Origin: Diphasiastrum complanatum
Taxonomy: Eukaryota > Streptophyta > Lycopodiopsida > Lycopodiales > Lycopodiaceae
NCBI GenBank assembly: GCA_029204225.1
Contig: CM055098.1
Location: 23,499,367-23,563,366, forward strand
Direction: 5' to 3'
DNA length: 64,000 nucleotides
The position numbers were made by a program, and so were the translations under genes. Position 1 is the stretch's first letter, and the number at the start of each line of letters is the position of its first letter. The notes under the pieces are model-generated. The model saw nothing but the letters and a program-made list of their open reading frames with translations, was not told where the DNA came from and did no database searches. Positions 54,313 to 64,000 of this stretch are shown here, in pieces.

Positions 54313-54991
54313 GTCAGTTCATGACTCCAAGAACATCAAATGCTTTTAATGTGCAAGCCATTTCGTAATATCTTCCTCACTTTTGCAAAAGAAGTGCTTC
54401 AAAATTGAGGGTTGAAGAATGAGCTATATTTCTGCTAGAGGTCTATTGACATACATCAGTTTTAGGCTCCTATGAGCAAGCTTTACTTGTCAAGTCCACA
54501 AAATTTCTGTACTAGAAGTGGATGTGACTTACCTTTGACTATCAATATAGCAGTCATATTGCAACATTCAACTACATAAGCTGTTCATGTGCTCTGCACA
54601 TGTGTCATGTACCATGACGGTATGCCCTGAGGTGCCTGGGTGCCATCAACTTATGAGCCCATTTGCGATGCCATAGTTGTGTCACAAAAGATAGATTGTC
54701 AAATGAAAGCCTAGAGTGATATTATGTAATCACTAATGTCACAGGAGACTTTCAAAATTTTCAAAAATTAACAGCACCACAGATTTAAAAGGTTCATTAA
54801 CATTCTATGCTATTTCGAAGAACATTAATGCTTGCCCTGCATGTTATGAGAGAGCAAGCAGGAATACCTACAAGAAGAAGGCTGGATCCTATAGCTATTG
54901 TATATCATAACTGTATTATGTATCCAATCAGACTATGTCGGTAATTGGTCCTGCAGGATATCAGCTTATCCAGTGCTTGGATATATTGCAG

Positions 54992-55180
54992 GTCACAGTC
55001 ATGCAGGATATTCTAAGAGAATGGTTAAAGATGCAAGCCGCATGGATGTACCTAGAGCCTATATTTGGATCTGCGGACATATTGGAGCAAATGCCCAAAG
55101 AAGGTTCAGCATTTCATACAGTTGACAAAGTTTGGCGGCGAGTTGTTGTCTCTGTCAAGGAAACTAAGTGCATGCTGGAG
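54992..55180 (+). CDS. Axonemal dynein heavy chain, exon 13, last seen
   Basis: Acceptor ATTGCAG, probable donor CTGGAG/GTTTCA; 63 codons in phase 0. ILREWLKMQAAWMYLEPIFG, ADILEQMPKEG and FHTVDKVWRR match the hallmark dynein linker motif W...Q..W.YLEPIF.S.DI..Q.P.E...F..VD..W. The donor is the least certain border. The next exon, expected to carry the NxxLLExIQKxLNxYLE motif, is not found before 64000. Confidence 0.95.
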
Positions 55181-56669
55181 GTTTCATAAGTTTCAACTTT
55201 CTGAAAACCTTCGGGAGTGTTTATGTTGTTTGTTGATATCGAACACTTTAAGATGAAGAAATACACAATTAGATTCCTCACTTGTTGATTAGTCAAGATT
55301 TGCCAAAAACACACTGTAGTACGATTATTGCAGGTTTGTATAGACTATGTAGCATGTAGTACTTATTAAAAATAGTAAAGTGACCGTTTTAGGCGAAAAT
55401 TCTTGTCACAAAAATGACTTTTCATATTTGCACTTACTAATAATAGGACGATATGGCCTTTTATATGGCCTGTACACCCTGTAGTACAATCTGTACAGAA
55501 TGCACCAAGTATTGTTGTACTTCTTCAGACTGTAGCTGCAAGAAAAAGACCAGTTCTTTGTATCTGATCTACAAAATAAGATCTGTACAGCCTACTGCAA
55601 CATCGGTATGGACTTCTGCAGGTACTGTATTGTCTACAATATGGACTCTACATTCTGCAGCAAGTACAGGTCGTACTTGATTGCCTACAGATGCTGAAAT
55701 ATTTTTCAAATCTAATTCTGAGCATATATGGTTTTAATCTGTGGACAGGCTTAAATCTTGTGTCCTGAATCATTGGTCGTGGCCTTATCAACAAGACTGT
55801 CATGCAAGATTCGATGGTAACTTTGTGCGCTAAACTGTTATGAACTCAATCACATATATTGGTATCAAATGAAGCATAAGACAGCAAAAAGCATTCACAC
55901 AAGCAAACTCTAATAAGAAAACTTGATGAATCAACAATGGTTGCGGATAGCTCAGGCAGATCTCTAAACTCCCCTATGGAAAATGGTTAGAAAGTGTCGA
56001 ATCACCCATCCTGTAGGGTTCCCAGATTAGGGTTTTTAGCCTTATCCATTGAAAATAGTCTTGTTTAAAGTGGTTAAAACAATCAAATATGTTTGTTAAA
56101 ACAATTATAAGATCTCATGAGCTTGCGGGTACTTATGTGGCCAAAAGTAGAGAAATTTTAAACGTCGCCCTCAATGTGGGCTTAACGGTTTAACTACTAG
56201 GGCAGGGCTACTTCTGTACTGTTGTTTGTCATTTTTTCTCTTGGGTTATAATTTCATGCTAACGGTGACAGTCCAAAAGCCAAATCCCCTACAACTGCGG
56301 AAACCGACTTTCAGTACCACACATGAAGCTTAAGTTTACTATGTGGGAAAATTTATCTCATTTCTAGAAGTTAAAAAAAAAATCTAGTAAGTAATCAGTG
56401 TAGTAGGTAGAGCATCATGTATATCAGCACCATGATGATAGAAATAATGGGAGCATTAGGAACAACATTAGCATCAAAGTGATCTGGATCATGAATAGGA
56501 AAAACAGATACATCAGCAACAAGAAAATCAGCAACATAATGATCTTGGACAGCAACCTGAAGTGTGCAAGCTTGTTCCTATGGTGATCAAAGACTTGTCC
56601 TGATGATAGACATGTGCCAAATGATAATGCCTGCACCATACAATCATGAGAGTTAGCAAGACGATAAAG
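55181..56669 (+). other. Start of dynein intron 13, no gene seen
   Basis: AT-rich intron. A 230-bp stretch at 55460-55690 is unusually rich in CTGTAC, CTACAG and CTGCAG-like hexamers. Nothing else stands out. Confidence 0.5.
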
Positions 56670-56960
56670 TCAATGAAATATCATCAAGGTTGGTAGAACG
56701 GGTGAATATCCATTGGCCAATAGAAAAGGAGATGCACCTCTGTTGCTGCTAATGAAACTGTTATAACTGTACTTTGCAAAACACAAGTGCTGATCCCAAT
56801 CTTGACCGGAAGGTGAGACAAAAGTATGTAAATAACCTTCTAAAATACGATTCAACACTTCAGATTGACCATCAGCAAACGAATAATAAGCTGTACTCAT
56901 AAGATGTTGAACATCCAAAATATGCATAATTAAAACGAGTATCATGGTTGTTATGGACAT
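56670..56960 (-). pseudogene. Ty3/gypsy integrase fragment
   Basis: MSTAYYSFADGQSEVLNRIL (integrase C-terminal catalytic block with DGQSE), DWDQHLCFAKYSYNSFI and SPFLLANGYSPVLP. It is related to, but not the same as, the fragment at 25804. Only about 95 codons remain. Confidence 0.85.
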
Positions 56961-57055
56961 ACATTATCGTCCATCCTTCTCTATTTCTGACAGTATTTGT
57001 GGACACGCAATTATATTACATGTGACAGGCCTAGAAATACCTTTTACATGGGCCT

Positions 57056-57232
57056 GTTGTAGGGGAGTTGTATTGTTTTGAAGATCTTAGTTGGAGATGT
57101 GCTTGAGCTATTGGCAGCCATTGATGTTCATTCATTTCTTAGTTGGGGAATGCTATGTGAATGCCTTCTGCTGTCTTTTATGCATTATTGATACCAAAAT
57201 CTATGAATCTGTTCATAACATGGTATCAGAGC
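57056..57232 (+). mobile_element. Copia LTR end and primer-binding site
   Basis: TGGTATCAGAGC at 57221-57232 directly follows ATAACA, which would be the 3' end of a copia LTR. The LTR start is uncertain (TGTTGTAGGG at about 57056 is one candidate). No copia protein follows, because LINE V begins within 50 bp. Confidence 0.55.
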
Positions 57233-57499
57233 TCTTTCCTGTCCAATCTGATTTTTTTTTTGCAGGATCTGAAGAACTCTCCCTCCCTCTCTCTCTCTCC
57301 CCGCCCGCTGACCTCCATCCCTGGCTGGTTCCGCTGCTGCCCTGGCTCCATCGCTGGCTCCAACCTGACTCCGCTGGCTCCATCACTGTCCTATGTCCAG
57401 CGACTGACCTGCGCTGACTCCATCGCTGTCCTATGTCCATCGCTCATGCTGGCTGGTGACCTGGCTCCGCCCGCTGACTGCTCCATCGCTGCTGCTGGC

Positions 57500-57745
57500 T
57501 GGTGACCTGGCTCCGCCCGCTGACTGGCTCCATCGCTGTCCAGCGCTCCTACAGATGGCTGATGCTGACCTGCCACAGCGATGACCTGCTGATGCTGACC
57601 TGCCGCTCCTACAGATGGCTGATGCTGACCTGCCGCAGCGGTGACCTGCCGCTCCTACAGATGGCTGATGCTGACCTGCCGCAGCGATGACCTGCCGCTC
57701 CTACACATGGCTGACCTGCCGCAGTGATGGCCGGTTGTACCTGCC
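57500..57745 (+). repeat. Minisatellite in the 5' region of LINE V
   Basis: Four to five copies of a unit of about 57 bp or less containing CTCCTACAGATGGCTGATGC and GACCTGCCGCAGCG-like sequence. It lies upstream of the ORF1 ATG at 57852. Confidence 0.85.
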
Positions 57746-57851
57746 GCATGATGCGCTGCCTGTCCTGAAGCTGACTGTCCGGTGAATGCTGCCTGTCACC
57801 GGCACATATTCTTCGCTGACCCAGTCTGTGACATCACCATCTCCGCCCATC

Positions 57852-58764
57852 ATGGTACGCAAAACCAGAGGAAGTCCACGCTCCCCCTCTCCACCTCGCC
57901 CAGCTGACCTAGAAACCTCCACTACACTTGTAAATACAGCTGGACAAGAAGAAGGTGGCAGCTCCACACCATTTTCGGCCATCGTTTCCGATCGTCTATC
58001 TCATGATTACACTCCTTCCCAGCCTATGGAAGGATTCTTTGTCTATGAACTAGGTTGGCTGAAACGGGAACTACGGGAACTCCAATCATGGGTAAGCTAC
58101 TTGGAAGATGAGAATGGAAAGATCAAGACGCAAATGGGGGACCTGCAAGCCGAAAATTTGAAACTTAAGACGGAGATTGGCGAGGCGGATGCAAAATGGA
58201 AAACAGAATTGGACGCATTGCAGAGTGAGATTAGAACCCAGCCCATTCTCGCCACACCGGAATCCTCAAACTGTCTCAAAGAACTGGAAGAAATGATTGA
58301 CCAGCATAAGGAGGAAACCAAGTCTTGGGCGGAGGTGCTCAAGAAAGGAACCAGACCCACTGCACCTATCTCCTCAGTTATTGCAGCTACTCTCTTGGAA
58401 GAGAGACTTCGAGGCAACAAAGCCCTCAATATTCGGGTACGTGGTATAGTTGATACCCAAAACGCCATTGAAGAAGCCAAACGGTTTCTTGAAACCACAC
58501 TAGACCACCATGATGGAGGGCTGGATATGGCATGGCCGACCAAAAGGGATACCTCTACCTTGATCATTCGTTTCACCTCAGCCATTACCCATAGAGATGC
58601 CCTACATAAGAGAGCTAAGCTAAGAGACACGCATTTTCATGGATGATGATCTCACATACATCCAAGTAGAATAAAGGCGTCAAGCCTTCCAAGATGCCAA
58701 GGCATCAGGCCAGCGTGTTATCTATCGAGACGGATAGGTTCGCTACATTGACTCCCGCCAATAG
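57852..58764 (+). pseudogene. LINE V ORF1, one frameshift
   Basis: ATG at 57852: MVRKTRGSPRSPSPPRP (basic, proline-rich), then FFVYELGWLKRELRELQS and a coiled coil over about residues 75-165. ETKSWAEVLKKGTRP, ALNIRVRGIVDTQ and LIIRFTS follow. Near 58633 a one-base indel shifts the frame; in the new frame IFMDDDLTYIQVE, VIYRDG and VRYIDSRQ follow with two extra stops before the normal TAG at 58762-58764. The best example of a complete ORF1 N-terminus in the window. Confidence 0.9.
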
Positions 58765-58799
58765 GAAGTTGGGATCCCCGGGCACGGGAGCGTCCTGGG
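58762..58799 (+). promoter_or_regulatory. LINE V ORF1/ORF2 junction: in-frame TAG plus stem-loop
   Basis: TAG, GAAGTT, GGGATCCCCGGG, loop CACGGGAGCG, TCCTGGGGCCCC. The stem is imperfect but of the same shape. ORF1's C-terminal frame continues into GIPGHGS and LRIGIF. Confidence 0.75.
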
Positions 58800-60620
58800 G
58801 CCCCATCCACACCACCTGCGTATTGGTATTTTTTAACTGCAACAATATACACTCTTCTTCTACTGCAGGCGATCTTATGAATCTCATTACAGGTAGAGAT
58901 ATTCTTTTCTTTATGGAGACACACGAGAGCCAGATCAGAGGGTTACCTACATTCTCAGGCTACAAATGGGATTCAGTTTACAGGGAAGAGGCAAGGTCTA
59001 TGAGTGGCAGAGGTTCAAGCGGGGTTGCATGTCTATACAGAGAGTCCCTACTCCCTGGTATAGAGATTATCAGGCACGACGAGCACGCACGATATATATG
59101 GGTCCGACTCATCGGACATGACATTGGATTGACTAGAGATCTCTACATTGCTGCATGCTACTTTCCCCCTGAGTCCTCCTCTTACGTAGAGGGTATTGGC
59201 TCTCCTTTCACGGATCTCCCCACAATTATATCTGATTCTCAGATCGTGGCTATATTCTTCTTACTGGTGATTTTAACGCCAAAACTGCTGAGCGTCAGGT
59301 CGAATTCCATGATGCTGATGACCACCTATGCACACGGGCCATTGATTGTGATGATATGGGCATTACCAGGACTTCATCCGACGCACTCAGTCCTATTACT
59401 ATTTATGGTGAGTATTTGCTGCAGCTTGGAGAAGCTCACGAGCTAGCCATTTACAATGGCCTCACTTGTTGGCCTGATTCTAGTAGCTACACATGCTACC
59501 CTCATAGTGGTGGGCACAGTGTCGTTGATTACCTCATGGGGTCACCATCCCTCATCCCACTGGTATCACACTTCGAGGTCATTCCCACCACTCTCTCCAA
59601 TCACTCCTTTTTATCCTTCCATCTGGGTTCTGGTCCAAATCGACAAACCTCATCTACCTCCTCCATCGATTGGGCTCCTAAATACACCTTCGCTCACCCT
59701 TACATCGACTCTTACCAGAAGGCCTTGGCCTCTTTACTCCATCACTTCCCACATGATAGTACATTAGAATCACAGGCTCGCTTCCTTACTACCTCACTTC
59801 ATACAGCCGCTTCGGCTTCCTTTCCATCCACACCCCACTGTCATGCTGCCAAAACAGCTCGTCTTGCTCACCCTCCTTGGTTTGATGATGAATGTCGCTC
59901 ACTTCACCTACATGTCATACATGCACGTGCACATGATCCGGTCATCCTCTCCACTGCTCGTCGTTCTCTACATAGTACACTCCACCGTAAAAAGAGAGCT
60001 TACGAAGAACGTAAAGGCAGAAACCTCATTGCTTCCTTGTTTAGTTCCTCCACTGGTGCCTTCTGGCATGCATTTATCCCTTGTGCTCCACCCCCTCTTC
60101 CTGACGACCTACATATATGGTCCACCTATGCTACCTCACTCTACACCATACCTACTGACGTACCCATTTCCATCTCCCCCCGTCCCAGAGAATTCACCTC
60201 ATTGCTTCCTTGTTTAGTTCCTCCACTGGTGCCTTCTGGCATGCATTTATCCCTTGTGCTCCACCCCCTCTTCCTGACGACCTACATATATGGTCCACCT
60301 ATGCTACCTCACTCTACACCATACCTAGCCACTCTGCTTAATCGTGTTGTCGTCTCTGGCTTCCCCCACTCCTGGTGCACTAATATCATCTACCCCATCC
60401 ACAAAAATGGTGACCCCATGAATCCTGGTAACTACCGTACTATCATGATTGGCCATGTCATAGCGAAGCTTTATGGTGCTATACTTCAGTTAGAGATCAG
60501 TTCGGAGGCTGAGACCAGGAGACTACATCCATTGGGCCAGGCTGGCTTTCGGGCTCATCATTTTACCACAAATCATGTCTTCACTCTTTGAGCTATCATT
60601 GAGGAGGCCAAGCATAGGAG
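58765..60620 (+). pseudogene. LINE V ORF2, endonuclease to RT start
   Basis: Endonuclease motifs: METHESQIRG, GEAHELAIYNG, GGHSVVDYLMGS, TLSNHSFLSF (Asp of SDH is Asn). A frameshift near 59260 disrupts the GDFNA region. The linker has PWFDDECRSLH. About 126 bp of it is duplicated (60025-60150 and 60198-60325) in place of the normal pre-RT sequence. RT begins HPIHKNGDPMNPGNY and GQAGFRAHH and is cut at 60620 by the LTR. Confidence 0.9.
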
Positions 60621-61065
60621 TGTTACAATCCTACTTACTGCAAACCTCCAGGTGCCGGTTAACCACAAGAGACCGAACGATTCACGTTCCACCCCGCCGC
60701 AGGACCTAATCCGCGTCCACCCACCGTGCCCTGGCGTGTGACCATATCAAGCTGGATCTGACCTCCCTCCCAGATGGCGTCCCATACCACCGCCTAGGCT
60801 CTTAGCCATCTCCTGCCTCACGCTAGCAAACATCCTGGCCGTGCACACGCTCTCCATCCACCTCCTCCTAGGTAGATAGAATCCATGGCAACTGAGCCTT
60901 CCTCCCCTTGTATACCTCCAAGGAGAGAGACTCCAAGCCATGTGCACACCTAGATCATGACACGTGGCAACCATGCAGGTTCACGAGTCACCGGTCATGT
61001 CTACAGGCCCAGTCATCGTCTAGTCTCAAGTCTGGGTTTGGGACCCAAGGGAGTTGGCCCTAACA
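60621..61065 (-). mobile_element. LTR of a Ty3/gypsy chromovirus (3' LTR of the minus-strand element)
   Basis: A 445-bp segment with perfect 5-bp inverted ends (TGTTA...TAACA). It interrupts LINE V's ORF2 cleanly. On the minus strand it is preceded by a purine tract at 61066-61079 (AAGGAAGAGGAAA), the expected polypurine primer. Confidence 0.85.
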
Positions 61066-61080
61066 TTTCCTCTTCCTTAA
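61066..61080 (-). promoter_or_regulatory. Polypurine tract of the chromovirus
   Basis: AAGGAAGAGGAAA on the minus strand, immediately before the LTR. It is the usual primer for plus-strand DNA synthesis in LTR retrotransposons. Confidence 0.75.
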
Positions 61081-61092
61081 AAAATTCCTTAT

Positions 61093-62388
61093 CTAAGGAA
61101 GGAATCCAGGGAATCTCAGTTTAAGGTCATGTTCCTTCTCCCAAGTATCATAGTCCTCGGAACTTCCTTTCCAACGAACCAAGTACTCAGTTACCTGCCA
61201 GTTCCTGAGCCCACGTTGACGTACATCAACAATGGCCTGTGGTTCAGTAGGTACAAAGGATGATAGGTCCTCCAACTGAACTAAGTCCTCTTGAGGCATT
61301 AAGTCATCCTTTCCACCAAGTCATTCCTTTAAACGACTAATGTGAAAAACTGGATGTACCTTAACACCTTGAGGAAGTTCCAGCTGGTACGCATTCCGAT
61401 GGAGTTTCTTTACTATACGGAATGGTCCTGCGTAACGAGGTGATAACTTAGGGCATTTTCCAGTCCTCAATACCCTAGAATCTTTTGGGATTCTAAGATA
61501 TACCCAAGCCCCCTCCTCATAGACCCTAGGTTGTCGCTTTTGATTAGCGTAAAATTGGGCTCTATCCTGAGCTGTTTTTACGTTTTCGCGAGCAACAAGC
61601 AATGTCTCTTGCATATCATGCAGGAAATCTATTGCTGCCTTAACCTTAAGGCCTTTGAGGCCCACTGAAATGGGAGCCCTAGGCTGGAAACCATACATCA
61701 GAGAAAATGCACTAAAACCTGTCGCTGAGTGCTTTGCGCTATTATATGCAAACTCAATCATTGGAAGGTACCTTTCCCAATCCGACTGTCTTCTGGAAAC
61801 ATATGCCCGAAGCATATCTTCCATAAACTGGTTTGTCCTCTCTGTCTGACCATTCGATTCAGGATGATCTGATGACCCCAAACTTAGAGTGGTCTCTAAT
61901 TTCTCAAAGACCGCTTGCCAGAATTTGCCAGTGAACTTTGGATCTCGATCACTAACAATGTCATTCGGCAAACCAAAGAACCTGAACAACTTTTCCACGA
62001 AAAGCTGTGCAAGTTCAGAAGCTTTGACAGTTTGCTTGGTTGGTATGAATTGTGCCATTTTAGTTAACCTGTCAACTATTACCCAAATGGCATCATTTTG
62101 CTTCCCCGTCCGAGGTAGCCCAACCACAAATTCCATGGAAATACTTTCCCACTTTCTTTCGGGAATTTCCAAGGGCATTAACAAACCAGCTGCCTTAAGT
62201 CTTTCAGCTTTGTTAACTTGGCATCGTGCACACTTGCGAACATATGCCTGCACTTGACTTTTTAAGTTTGGCCAGTAAAAGTTCCTTTTTACTAAGTCAA
62301 GCATCCTTTGAGTACCAGGGTGCCCTGCACACGGGCTGTCATGACATTCATGCAGGATTTGGGCCCTTATATCATCATTTTCTGGCAC
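61093..62388 (-). pseudogene. Chromovirus integrase with C-terminal chromodomain
   Basis: HHCC zinc domain (HECHDSPCAGHPG, CARCQ), then the integrase core. The usual first catalytic Asp block MDF reads SMEFVVGLP, so Asp is Glu. SDRDPKF carries the second Asp, and HPESNGQTER carries the Glu. The GPF-type block follows (PRYAGPFRIVKK), then HPVFHISRLKE, and a TGA at about 61319. The frame continues to a chromodomain: WQVTEYLVRWKGSSEDYDTW. The stop and the Asp-to-Glu change indicate an inactive copy, though it is otherwise well preserved. Confidence 0.9.
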
Positions 62389-62560
62389 ACAAACTTTTCC
62401 ATTCCGGAAAAGTAATTCCTAATGGAATAGTCTCTCTGTATCTTGTCCTGAGGAGAAATCTTGGAATCTTGCATTCCAAGCTCATCACTAGATCTAGAAG
62501 AACCTGCTAGGACGTCTAGCCAAATACGATCGAAGTACCTATCAGTCTTACACAAATCTC

Positions 62561-62990
62561 TTAAGGACAGATACAACTCAGATTGGATCTCAAAAAAGCT
62601 TCCTGATTAACTTCTCCAATCCGACTTACGGCATCCGCGACACTATTAGAAGTACCCTTCCGGTACTCAATGTCATAATGAAATTCTTGGAGCATCTCTG
62701 ACCACCTGGCCTTTCGACCCCTAAGGTCGACCGCATCGTTAATAAACTTTAACGCTTGATGGTCAGTAACTATAGTAAACTGGGAGCCATACAAATAATG
62801 TCTCCAAACTTTCAGGGCATGAATAACAGCAAAAAGTTCCTTGTCATAGATGGAATACCGCCTTTGAGCAGGGTCCAACTTCTTGCTTTCAAAAGCTACC
62901 GGTCTATGTGTAAAATAGGCGCTGTAGTTACACAGTATTTGAGGTTCTCAAAACTCTGATTCAACTCTTCAGTCCAAGTAACTAGAGGAT
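62561..62990 (-). pseudogene. Chromovirus RNase H remnant
   Basis: Contains FESKKLDPAQRRYSIYDKEL, HYLYGSQFTIVTDHQAL and RKARWSEMLQEFHYDIEYRKG, the gypsy RNase H pattern. Upstream, WTEELNQSFENLK and TTAPIL remain, but about 25 residues between this and FESKK are deleted. RT, protease, gag and the 5' LTR are absent: the element stops at about 63000. Confidence 0.9.
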
Positions 62991-63322
62991 TGAACTTTTC
63001 CTTTGATGCGATGGGGAACTACGGGATTGGTTCCTACTGTACACTGCCACCTGTCCGCTGAAGGGTCCCATTCCAGTTTCTTTCTCCAAAAAACTCATCG
63101 CTGCACAGACAACAGAAAAGTAGTTTGTCACGCTGGGGGGGGCCCTTAGAATACAGTTCCATTTCTTTGGAACTGAGCGGAATACAGAGCCGCTCCTGCC
63201 TGCCACCTGTGCGGGCCTGGGCAGTGTCACGTGGCAGAGTTTTGAGGGCCCTACTGCCCAACACACCCTCTCGCACTCCACTACTCCCTCTCAGCCATCG
63301 CTGATCCATTTGATGTGCTGAG
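62991..63322. other. Unassigned junction between chromovirus and LINE W
   Basis: About 330 bp with no protein similarity that I recognise on either strand. It is probably the 5' UTR of LINE W, by position. Confidence 0.4.
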
Positions 63323-64000
63323 TGTCTCGCTACTGTTCTTGCTGCATCTCTGATCTATCTCCTGCAAATCATCCTACGGCTTCGTTTTGCCTGCCTCCAG
63401 TCTCGCGCACAAAGCGTGCTAAGAAGTTTATGTCTATAGGCTCTTGCAAACGTCGTACTTTGGAAATTGCGTCCATTGTGCCTACCGATTCTGTCAGTGC
63501 TCGACCGCCACAGGTCGCTGCTTCGGCCTTAGCTGCTATGGGAGACACATGCCACACCTACACGCGACACACCACTCCTGAGAACATCTCCTCGCTGAAT
63601 GAGTACATTTTTAAGCAATTTGCCGCTTTTCTGTCACAACTCAATGAACTTCGTGCGGATTTGCTTACTAAGACTGTCACGATTGACGCTCAACAGACTG
63701 AAATTGCTTCTCTTCGTGTTGCGCTTACTGCTTTGCAGAGGGACACCATCCCTAATATCTCCCATGCCGTTGAGGATACCAAGGCATCCATGAGTAAGCC
63801 TCGCCTACTTGAGCGCCAAATACATGATACTGTTGAGTGCATTGCCCGGATTCCCGTTCTTGAACAACGGCTTCATGAGATGGTGGAACATGTACAGAAG
63901 GTACCTACTTTCGAGCAAGAAGTACGTGGGACCAAATCATGGGCTTTTATCCTGAGATCATCTACCACCTCTTCGTCTTCTGTAGCACCCTTCTTAGACA
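63323..64000 (+). CDS. LINE W: divergent LINE ORF1, cut by the window end
   Basis: Open frame from about 63323 to the end, with its first ATG near 63430 (MSIGSCKRR). LNEYIFKQFAAFLSQLNELR and IASLRVALTALQ form a coiled coil, followed by IPVLEQRLHEMVEHVQ. Then GTKSWAFILRSSTTS corresponds to the SWAxxL motif that precedes the RRM-like core in the other ORF1s. The N-terminal basic, Pro-poor segment differs from subfamilies X and Y. No stop is seen in the visible part, so it may be a younger or different lineage. Confidence 0.65.

Larger units (their letters stand above)
57277..60620 (+). mobile_element. LINE V: plus-strand element from 5' end to RT
   Basis: Begins at a CT-rich tract (57277-57302), then a GC-rich 5' region with tandem repeats, ORF1, TAG/stem-loop and ORF2. 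It is cut in the RT by insertion of a chromovirus LTR at 60621. It sits in the leader of a copia element. Frameshifts are present in ORF1 and ORF2, together with an internal duplication. Confidence 0.9.

Noticed and set aside
55181-55260. Continuation of exon 13 through the GTTTCATAA at 55181
   Set aside because: It would end the dynein within a few codons in the middle of the linker. A GT donor at 55181 is more likely.

Overview
The window is eukaryotic and looks like a land plant with swimming sperm (fern, lycophyte, bryophyte, cycad or Ginkgo; the exact lineage cannot be fixed from sequence alone). Its only recognisable host gene is a plus-strand axonemal dynein heavy chain. Thirteen exons (7830-55180, about 1107 residues, all with GT-AG borders and compatible phases) cover the tail and most of the linker. 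The motor domain lies beyond the window. The plant assignment rests on this sperm-type dynein occurring beside copia, chromovirus, hAT and L1-like elements in very long introns.

Layout: 1-5.7 kb is a LINE fragment interrupted by a gag-only element with short terminal repeats. Exon 1 is at 7.8-8.6 kb. Intron 1 (8.6-17.5 kb) holds two minus-strand LINEs, one with an uninterrupted ORF2. Exons 2-6 lie between 17.5 and 25.6 kb, with a decayed copia element between exons 2 and 3. The 15-kb intron 6 (25.6-40.7 kb) holds a gypsy integrase fragment and a head-to-tail array of minus-strand LINEs separated by (GA)n tracts, one of them about 205 repeats long. Exons 7-10 lie at 40.7-42.2 kb. Intron 10 (42.2-53.5 kb) holds plus-strand LINEs, a 1.7-kb inversion and a decayed hAT transposase gene. 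Exons 11-13 end at 55.2 kb. From there to 64 kb are gypsy and copia pieces, another LINE, a truncated chromovirus and a divergent LINE ORF1. No later dynein exon was found.

The most interesting system is the LINE family. (1) ORF1 and ORF2 lie in the same frame, separated by one UAG in all six copies that retain the junction. ORF2 has no nearby AUG, and a covarying G/C-rich stem-loop starts about 6 nt after the UAG, as in retroviral stop-codon readthrough. (2) A second covarying hairpin sits just before the 3' end. (3) Elements lie in (CT)n/(GA)n microsatellites with fixed orientation and rebuild the microsatellite on both sides, giving serial arrays. (4) ORF2 ends in one strong and one weaker PCNA-binding (PIP-box) like motif. 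(5) ORF1 resembles animal L1 ORF1p (coiled coil, RRM-like core, C-terminal domain). Two subfamilies, called X (elements D, L) and Y (E, I, J, M, N, O), are seen joined as chimeras.

LINE copies are lettered: A 1-0.67 kb; D 8.7-13.3; E 13.3-17.2; I 26.4-28.0; J 28.4-32.7; K 32.7-33.5; L 33.6-35.3; M 35.3-39.5; N 39.6-40.6; O 43.1-45.4; P and Q inside the inversion; R 47.1-50.3; V 57.3-60.6; W 63.3-64.0.
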